This document shows, piece by piece, positions 58,705 to 64,000 of a DNA stretch of 64,000 nt. The DNA lies in NCBI RefSeq assembly GCF_029223485.1, contig NZ_JARHTP010000015.1:1-64000 (forward strand), read 5' to 3'. Position 1 is the first letter of the stretch; each line of letters starts with the position of its first letter. The notes under the pieces are model-generated. The model did no database searches, was not told the origin of the DNA, and saw only the letters and a list, made by a program, of their open reading frames with translations. This stretch comes from Streptomyces coacervatus (GTDB lineage Bacteria; Actinomycetota; Actinomycetes; Streptomycetales; Streptomycetaceae). The translations under genes and the position numbers were made by a program.

Positions 58705-59163
58705 TCAGGTGGCGTCCGCGTCGAAGGGCGGGCGGTCGTCTTCCTCGGGCTTCTTCGTCATGTCGATACGGCCACCGGTGGAGCCGGACGACGTCGAGGG
58801 AGACGACGAGGACGCTTCGGACGATGCGGACGACGGCGCGTCGGTGCCGTGGACCGCGTCCGTGACCTCGGCCATCTCCTTCTTCAGGTCGAAGCCGTTG
58901 CGGATCTCCTTGAGCCCCAGTTCGTCGCTGTCCATGTGCTTGCGGATGAACGTCTTGGGGTTGAGGTCCTCGAACTCGAAGTCCTTGAACTCCGGGCCGA
59001 GTTCCGACCGGATGTCCTGCTTGGCGCTCTCCGAGAACTCACGGATCTTACGGATCGTCCGTGTGACGTCCTGGATGAACTTCGGGAGCTTGTCCGGACC
59101 GAAGACGAGCACGGCAAGGACAACGAGCGTCACCAGCTCGAGCGGCCCTACGTCATTGAACAC
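58705..59163 (-). CDS. tatB: Sec-independent translocase component TatB
   Basis: 152 residues. The N-terminal membrane helix (about 6-21) is followed by the FGPDKLPK hinge motif and an amphipathic helix (FIQDVTRTIRKIREFSESA), the TatB pattern; the polar C-terminus is Ser/Asp-rich. GTG at 59161-59163 is chosen because AAGGAG lies 6 nt upstream, and the longer frame adds a non-membrane extension. It works with TatC in recognition of twin-arginine precursors. Location downstream of htrA and the ECF sigma genes is conserved in actinobacteria (mycobacterial Rv1224). Confidence 0.93.
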   Translation of the reverse strand: MFNDVGPLELVTLVVLAVLVFGPDKLPKFIQDVTRTIRKIREFSESAKQDIRSELGPEFKDFEFEDLNPKTFIRKHMDSDELGLKEIRNGFDLKKEMAEVTDAVHGTDAPSSASSEASSSSPSTSSGSTGGRIDMTKKPEEDDRPPFDADAT

Positions 59164-59368
59164 CTGAAGCTCCTTGCGATGTCCTCGGCCCTCGGCCCTC
59201 GATGGTCTGTTCGGGTCTTCCGTGGTCCGGGCCGGATCCACGGTACCCGGCGATCCCGTACGACCGGTACTGTCCCGGGGGCTCCGAGTGCGTCTTCATG
59301 CGCGGTTTTGGGGGTTGTTTGCCTTGTGGGGCAGGGGTTGGGGGGTGCACCTGTGAGGTTTGTGTCAA

Positions 59369-61657
59369 TCAGTCGCCGTCGGCGGAACCGAGCACCAGTG
59401 CGATCTTCTTCTCCTTGCCGTCGCGCCGTACGGTCAGCTCCAGGCGGTCGCCGGGGCGGTGGGCGCGGGTCTTGACGATCAGCTCCTCGCCGGAGTGCAC
59501 GCGCTGGCCGTCCACCTCGGTGATGATGTCGCCCGCCTTGATGCCGGCCTTTTCGCCGGGGCCGCCCGCGGTGACGGCGGGGCCGCCGCCGCTCGCCTTT
59601 GTTCCGACCCGGGCGCCGTCGCCGGTGTAGTCCATGTCGAGGGTGACGCCGATGACGGGGTGGGTCGCCTTGCCGGTGTTGATGAGCTCCTCGGCCACGC
59701 GCTTGGCCTGGTTGACGGGGATGGCGAAGCCGAGCCCGATGGAACCGGCCTGCCCGCTCTCGTCGGTGCCGCTGCCGCTGTCGGCCGACCGGATGGCGGA
59801 GTTGATGCCGATGACGCGGGCCTCGGAGTCCAGGAGGGGCCCGCCGGAGTTACCGGGATTGATGGGCGCGTCGGTCTGCAGGGCATCCACATACGACACG
59901 TCACTCCCGTCGGAGCTGTCGCCGCCGGCCGTGATGGGCCGTTCCTTGGCGCTGATGATGCCGGAGGTGACGGTGCCCGCCAGGTCGAAGGGGGCGCCGA
60001 TGGCGACGACGGGGTCGCCGACCCGGACGTTGTCGGAATTGCCGAGCGCCATGGGCTTGAGCCCGCGGACATTGCTGACCTTGACGACGGCGAGGTCGTA
60101 CCCGCTGTCCCTGCCCACGACGGTGGCCTTGGCCGTGTCCCCGCTGTTGAAGGTCACGGATATCTCGCCCGACGAACCGGCGGCGGGTTCGACGACGTGG
60201 TTGTTGGTGAGGATGTGACCCCGGTCGTCGAGAACGAACCCGGTCCCGGTGCCCGACTCCTCGGCACCCGTGACATGCAGGGTCACCACGCTGGGCAGGG
60301 CCCGGGCGGCAATCCCGGCCACACTGTCCGGAGCCCGCCCCACAGGCTCCTTCCCGGCCTGAGGCAGCTCTACGGCCCCCAGGCCCCCGTTGCGCTCGAG
60401 ATAGGCCCCGATGACCCCGCCGACCCCACCGGCCACAAGAGCAAGCACCACAGCTCCCCCGACAAGCCCCCTCTTCACCCGCCGCCGCTGGTCCTTGCTC
60501 TCGACACCGGCCCCGGTCTGCTGGAGGGGGGCGGGTGCCCAGGGGTCGTAGTTCTGCCAAGGGGTGGCCGAGGGTGCGGGGGCGGCAGGCGCCGGTATGC
60601 CGAGGGGTTGTGTCGGGGCGGGCGCTCCGTGGGGCGTGGGGACCGGCGCGGGGGTGGCAGGCGCCGGGGGCGGCAGCTGGGCCGGGATACCGGCGGGCTG
60701 CGTCGGGGCGGGCGCTCCGTGGGACGCGGGGACCGCCATAGGGTCGGGTGCACCGGCGACCGGCGCAGGGGTGCCAAGTGCCGGGGGCGCCAGCTGGGCC
60801 GGGATACCGGGAGGCTGCGTCGGGGCGGGCGCTCCGTGGGACGCAAGGGCCGCCATGGGGGCATGTGCACCGGCGACGGGCGTGCCGTGGGCCTGCGGCG
60901 GTACGGGGGTCGGCGCGGCGTGTGGTGGGGTCGGCATCGGTATCGCCGTGCCCTGGGCGGGTGTGGCTGCCGGGTGCTGCACTGGCGGAGCGGGGGCCCA
61001 AGGGCCGGGCTCGCCGTACGGCGGGGTGCTGTAGGGGTCGGGATCGTGCAGGGGTCTGGGACGCTCGGCGGCGGGTGCGGGAGGGGCGGGAACCGCAGCC
61101 GAGTCCATGGGCGCGAAGGGGGCCTCAGCGGGCCGGTGCAACTCGTAGTCACCCCCGGTACGCGGGTCGTCCGAGCCCGCTCCCTCGGCGTCGCCCCGCG
61201 AGCCGACGGCCGAGCCGCCGCCGGCCTCCGAACCGGCCACGTCCCGCGGAGCCCTCAACTCGAAGTCACCGTCGGAGAGAGCGCCTCCGCCACCGCCGAC
61301 CTCAGCGGGACGCCCCGGCGCGACCTCCCCCACCGAAGCAGCCTCGCCCTCACTCCCGGCACCGTCCGGCCGCTCCAACTCGAAGTCGCCCTCGGGGAGA
61401 GCCGCACGCTTGCTGACGAAACCTTCCGGCCAACCCGGCGTCGTCGATTCCGGTGCCCCGTCCGCAGGCCCCGGCGAACCCGCCACCACCGCTTCCACAG
61501 GAGCCGACGAACCGTCCGCCGAACCCGCAGCCTCCGACAGCCCCACCGCCGCGTCCGAAGCAACGGGCTCGCTCACCGCCCCCGCCGTCTCCCCCACAGA
61601 ACTCTGCGGGCGTGGTCGGCTCCACCACTTGGGCTTCGTGGGCTTCCCCTCGTTCAT
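59369..61657 (-). CDS. htrA: HtrA/DegP-type membrane-anchored serine protease
   Basis: 762 residues. A long cytoplasmic, Pro/Ala/Gly-rich region (1-395) carries three GD[FY]EL motifs and, near its end, tandem repeats of HGAPAPTQPxGIPAQ. One membrane anchor (about 397-420) and an extracytoplasmic trypsin-like domain follow, with His in TNNHVV (near 486), Asp in SGYDLAVV (near 520) and Ser in GNSGGP (near 602). A C-terminal PDZ domain (about 640-755) completes it. It degrades misfolded envelope proteins and may take part in proteolysis of the anti-sigma factor encoded upstream. ATG at 61655-61657 is chosen. Confidence 0.92.
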   Translation of the reverse strand: MNEGKPTKPKWWSRPRPQSSVGETAGAVSEPVASDAAVGLSEAAGSADGSSAPVEAVVAGSPGPADGAPESTTPGWPEGFVSKRAALPEGDFELERPDGAGSEGEAASVGEVAPGRPAEVGGGGGALSDGDFELRAPRDVAGSEAGGGSAVGSRGDAEGAGSDDPRTGGDYELHRPAEAPFAPMDSAAVPAPPAPAAERPRPLHDPDPYSTPPYGEPGPWAPAPPVQHPAATPAQGTAIPMPTPPHAAPTPVPPQAHGTPVAGAHAPMAALASHGAPAPTQPPGIPAQLAPPALGTPAPVAGAPDPMAVPASHGAPAPTQPAGIPAQLPPPAPATPAPVPTPHGAPAPTQPLGIPAPAAPAPSATPWQNYDPWAPAPLQQTGAGVESKDQRRRVKRGLVGGAVVLALVAGGVGGVIGAYLERNGGLGAVELPQAGKEPVGRAPDSVAGIAARALPSVVTLHVTGAEESGTGTGFVLDDRGHILTNNHVVEPAAGSSGEISVTFNSGDTAKATVVGRDSGYDLAVVKVSNVRGLKPMALGNSDNVRVGDPVVAIGAPFDLAGTVTSGIISAKERPITAGGDSSDGSDVSYVDALQTDAPINPGNSGGPLLDSEARVIGINSAIRSADSGSGTDESGQAGSIGLGFAIPVNQAKRVAEELINTGKATHPVIGVTLDMDYTGDGARVGTKASGGGPAVTAGGPGEKAGIKAGDIITEVDGQRVHSGEELIVKTRAHRPGDRLELTVRRDGKEKKIALVLGSADGD
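60560..60870 (-). repeat. Pro/Ala coding repeats in HtrA cytoplasmic region
   Basis: Two to three tandem units of about 120 bp, each encoding HGAPAPTQPxGIPAQLxPPAxxTPAPV, with strong nucleotide similarity. Confidence 0.8.
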
Positions 61658-61800
61658 GCTCTCCCCACAGCTGGCCACGACGCGGCGCGGCTCGGCTCGT
61701 CGGCGGTGGCCTCAGTTGTCGACTCCGCGCGCGGCTGCCTGCCGTGGGCGCGGTCCACCCCGGATTCAACCAGGTTCACGGGCCGTCGCGCAGGGGCCGG

Positions 61801-62793
61801 TCAGGGGGAGGTGTGGGGAGAGGAAGGAGCGGAGGTCGAGTCGGGGACGGGTGCGGCCAGAAGGCCAGGGGACGAGACCTCAGGGGTCGTGGACCAGGAG
61901 GTCAGGGTGAGCGGCGGGGTCGTGGTGAGCGGACGTATCAGCGGGGACATCACAGCGGCGCCAGCCATCACGGGGGTGGTCAGCGTGTGCATCGTCTGCG
62001 CCACGACTGCCGGGCTCGGTACACCCGGCAGCAGCGGTGCGGACACCTCGGTCGGGGCCACCGGGGCATTGCCGAACGACTGCCCGCCCTGCGCAAGCAG
62101 TGGACCGGCGCCGCGGCGCCGCTGGGTCTCGGGGGCCGTGGCGGCGCCCGTCCCCTGCGTACGCATCGGCGTCACATTGCTGCCCGCACCCGAGCCGCCG
62201 CGTGCGTCCGTGGTGTCGGCCGGGGTACCCGTCGTGACGCCGCCGAGCGCGACCGCGGCGAGCGACACCGCACCGGCGGCGACGAACGCGAACCGCATCC
62301 CGCGCGAGGCCGACCGCTCGGACTCGTGCCGGCTGACGTCGTGTATCCGGAAGCCACGGTCCGCGGACGGCGGGAGCATCGGGGCGTGCGGCGGCGCGGA
62401 GGGGACGTAGCCGAACTCGAAGCGCTCGCCCCGCCTCAGGCCGAAGACCCCGGTGACGCCCGGTCTTCCGGAGGCTCCGCCGGGAAGTCCGCCGGCAAGT
62501 CCTCCCCCGCCGAACGGCGAGCCACCGCCGTCCGGATCATCTCCCCCCGGAAGCCCCTGGAGACGTGCCAGGAAGCTCTCGGAGGGAGGCGGCGGGGCCG
62601 CCTCGGCGAACACGTTCTTCAACTGTCGCTGCGCATCGGCCTCCGCCTTGCACTTGGCACAGGTGGCCAGGTGGGCGAGGACTCGGTCGCGCGACTCATG
62701 ACCGAGCTCTCCGTCCACCAGGGCGGAGAGTCGGTCTCCCAGGTGCTGCTCGGCCAGACGCCTCTCGGCGGGGCTGGGTCGTGTTGCACTCAC
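61801..62793 (-). CDS. ZAS-type anti-sigma factor (RseA-like)
   Basis: 330 residues. An N-terminal zinc anti-sigma domain (ZAS) with the HxxxCxxC motif (H41, C45, C48) binds the ECF sigma factor encoded just upstream. A Gly/Pro-rich linker, one membrane helix (near 170-190) and an extracytoplasmic Thr/Pro/Ala-rich tail follow. GTG at 62791-62793 overlaps the sigma stop (GTGA), giving translational coupling and stoichiometric production. In mycobacteria RseA restrains SigE and is degraded after phosphorylation. Confidence 0.9.
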   Translation of the reverse strand: MSATRPSPAERRLAEQHLGDRLSALVDGELGHESRDRVLAHLATCAKCKAEADAQRQLKNVFAEAAPPPPSESFLARLQGLPGGDDPDGGGSPFGGGGLAGGLPGGASGRPGVTGVFGLRRGERFEFGYVPSAPPHAPMLPPSADRGFRIHDVSRHESERSASRGMRFAFVAAGAVSLAAVALGGVTTGTPADTTDARGGSGAGSNVTPMRTQGTGAATAPETQRRRGAGPLLAQGGQSFGNAPVAPTEVSAPLLPGVPSPAVVAQTMHTLTTPVMAGAAVMSPLIRPLTTTPPLTLTSWSTTPEVSSPGLLAAPVPDSTSAPSSPHTSP

Positions 62794-63566
62794 GCGGTCG
62801 CGCCCCCTCCCCCCAGTGCGGGCACACGAGGCACGAAGGAACGGCGCTCGGAGGCCCGGGCCTCCGGCGAGCGGTGCGCGAGGGCCTTGCGCAGCTGCGA
62901 GCGGCCGCGGTGGATCCGGGAGCGGACCGTACCGAGCTTGACGCCCAGGGTCGCGGCGATCTCCTCGTACGACAGTCCTTCGATGTCGCACAGGACGACC
63001 GCGGCGCGGAACTCGGGCGCGAGGGTGTCGAGCGCCTGCTGTACGTCCGCGTCGAAGTGCGCATCGTTGAAGACCTGCTGGGGCGACGGCTCACGGCTGG
63101 GCAGCCGCTCGGCCGCGTCCTCGCCCAGCGCGTCGAAGCGGATGCGCTGCTTGCGGCGGACCATGTCCAGGAAGAGGTTGGTGGTGATCCGGTGCAGCCA
63201 GCCCTCGAAAGTGCCCGGCGTATAGGTCGACAGGGACCGGAAGACGCGGACGAAGACCTCCTGGGTGAGGTCCTCGGCGTCGTGCTGGTTGCCCGTCAGA
63301 CGGTAAGCCAGCCGGTAGACGCGGCCACTGTGTGTGCTGACGATCTCCTCCCAGGTGGGCGGAGTCCACGCCTGCCCGTCCGCGTCGGTGGAGAAAGTCG
63401 CGGTCTGGGCGTGGTCAGCGGCGTGGCTGGAGTCAGCAGCGGTGTCGTTCACGGATTTCGGCCTGCCTGCCGAACCGAGAAAGCGCCGCAGCACTCCTCC
63501 CCGATCCACAGGCGCAGCCGCACCTCCCCTGTCGGCTCTGGTGGTGTCCAGTGGAGCCCCTACCAT
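62790..63566 (-). CDS. ECF sigma factor (mycobacterial SigE-like)
   Basis: 258 residues. Sigma region 2 (WEEIVSTHSGRVYRLAYRL, DAEDLTQEVFVRVFRSL, FEGWLHRITTNLFLD) and region 4 (RAAVVLCDIEGLSYEEIAATLGVKLGTVRSRI) are complete. The N-terminal extension is variable; ATG at 63564-63566 is chosen, but internal starts (VNDTAAD) may also be used, as reported for relatives. It directs RNA polymerase to envelope-stress promoters, probably its own: a GGAACC-N16-CGTT box lies upstream. Confidence 0.92.
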   Translation of the reverse strand: MVGAPLDTTRADRGGAAAPVDRGGVLRRFLGSAGRPKSVNDTAADSSHAADHAQTATFSTDADGQAWTPPTWEEIVSTHSGRVYRLAYRLTGNQHDAEDLTQEVFVRVFRSLSTYTPGTFEGWLHRITTNLFLDMVRRKQRIRFDALGEDAAERLPSREPSPQQVFNDAHFDADVQQALDTLAPEFRAAVVLCDIEGLSYEEIAATLGVKLGTVRSRIHRGRSQLRKALAHRSPEARASERRSFVPRVPALGGGGATA

Positions 63567-63716
63567 AGCCACCTCGCCCGTTAGCTCCGGATAAGCGGTT
63601 TTACGAGAATTTGATCTGGGCTGATACCGCTCGGACCCCTGCGTCTGCAGTTGCTCGGGCCGCCGCCCCTCATCGTGATCCAACTGTGTCCCCCCGTGCC
63701 GTCTCCTACCCCTCTA

Positions 63717-63743
63717 AACGCCCGGTCCCATCTGCGGGTTCCC
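63717..63743 (-). promoter_or_regulatory. ECF-type autoregulatory promoter of the sigma gene
   Basis: Minus strand: GGAACC (63742-63737), 16 bp, CGTT (63720-63717), the consensus for SigE-type ECF promoters. It is 150 bp before the sigma ATG. It lies in the divergent region shared with the O-methyltransferase gene. Confidence 0.75.
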
Positions 63744-63795
63744 GGCCCCAACGGATACAGTCACGCCCAGGCAACCACGGGGACAGGAGAGGGTC

Positions 63796-64000
63796 ATTAC
63801 CGGCAACCGGCAGACGAGCTGGGCGTTCGCCGACGCCTACGTCGCCGAGGACGAAGTGCTGCGCTGGGCCCGTGACCGGGCCCGTGAGGCGGGCCTGCGC
63901 TCGGTGTCGCCCGGCACGGGCTCCGCGCTGCGGTTGCTGGCGGCTTCGGTGGCCGCGAAGGCGGTGGCGGAGATCGGCACCGGCACCGGCGTCTCCGGCA
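63796..64000 (+). CDS. O-methyltransferase (SAM-dependent), N-terminal part, cut by window end
   Basis: The first 68 codons of a class I SAM-dependent O-methyltransferase: GNRQTSWAFADAYVAEDE N-terminal region and a motif I glycine loop AEIGTGTGVSG at the window edge. The family (compare Rv1220c) sits divergent from the SigE-like gene in actinobacteria. No ATG, GTG or TTG lies in frame between the ribosome-like AGGAG (63784-63788) and the conserved region. ATT at 63796 is the best candidate; the frame is open further upstream through GTC and ACG codons, so the true start may be an unusual codon or upstream. Confidence 0.8.
   Translation, partial: MTGNRQTSWAFADAYVAEDEVLRWARDRAREAGLRSVSPGTGSALRLLAASVAAKAVAEIGTGTGVSG

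Overview
The window is about 64 kb of very GC-rich chromosomal DNA. Codon use strongly favours G or C in third positions, GTG starts are common, and the gene content and order are those of a Streptomyces core region. Two blocks match gene neighbourhoods known in Mycobacterium tuberculosis. The left block (about 0.7-45.6 kb) carries wblC/whiB7, uvrD2, mrx1, nudC, adnB, adnA, an alkyltransferase-like protein, moeZ, a DUF3152 protein, a TetR regulator, a DUF3107 protein, a MiaE-like protein and a DEAD-box helicase (compare Rv3197A-Rv3211). The right block (about 51-64 kb) carries corA, an MgtE-N/CBS protein, a DUF1003 protein, mrp, tatB, htrA, an anti-sigma factor, an ECF sigma factor and an O-methyltransferase (compare Rv1220c-Rv1239c). 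These comparisons come from recalled knowledge, not from a search.

Layout. 0-1.7 kb: a small zinc protein and the wblC operon, with a long leader holding an upstream ORF, an attenuator hairpin and an A-tract promoter. 1.7-14.2 kb: DNA repair and redox genes (UvrD2 with HRDC domain, mycoredoxin behind a sigma-R-type promoter, NudC, an M20 peptidase and the AdnAB helicase-nuclease pair). 14.4-21.1 kb: an alkyltransferase-like repair protein, a pseudokinase/YbhN-type membrane protein and two tandem paralogous lipoprotein peptidases. 21.1-24.2 kb: a low-density accessory patch bearing the 3' half of a tRNA-Gly gene (attachment-site scar), a small secreted protein, a winged-helix Rep-like protein with a hexanucleotide microsatellite, and a small cationic protein. 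24.2-25.5 kb: moeZ with a second sigma-R-type promoter. 25.5-30.7 kb: an operon with a Spherulin-4 glycosidase, a sugar epimerase, a polytopic membrane protein and a PelF-type glycosyltransferase, resembling a minimal Pel-polysaccharide cassette. 30.8-36.8 kb: a peptide ABC transporter operon behind a promoter buried in a perfect inverted repeat.

36.8-45.6 kb: a DUF3152 metalloprotease-like protein with a 12-residue repeat, a hydrolase, a TetR regulator, small conserved proteins, a MiaE-like ferritin-fold protein and a DEAD-box helicase carrying about 17 copies of a histone-H1-like repeat. 45.6-51.4 kb: a 94-bp intergenic tandem repeat, a hydrolase, a NYN nuclease, MarC, a PHP phosphoesterase, and DUF6758 and SUFU-domain proteins. 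51.4-57.7 kb: CorA with a long structured leader, an MgtE-N/CBS protein, DUF1003 and Mrp. 57.8-64 kb: the envelope-stress cluster TatB-HtrA-anti-sigma-ECF sigma, and the start of an O-methyltransferase cut by the window end.

Functional themes are resistance to translation inhibitors (wblC), thiol-oxidative stress (mrx1 and moeZ, both behind GGAAT-N18-GTT promoters), double-strand-break processing (adnAB, uvrD2), envelope stress (sigma/anti-sigma/HtrA/TatB) and Mg2+ homeostasis (corA, the MgtE-N protein). Only one RNA-gene remnant was seen. No intact tRNA, rRNA, insertion sequence or CRISPR array was seen.
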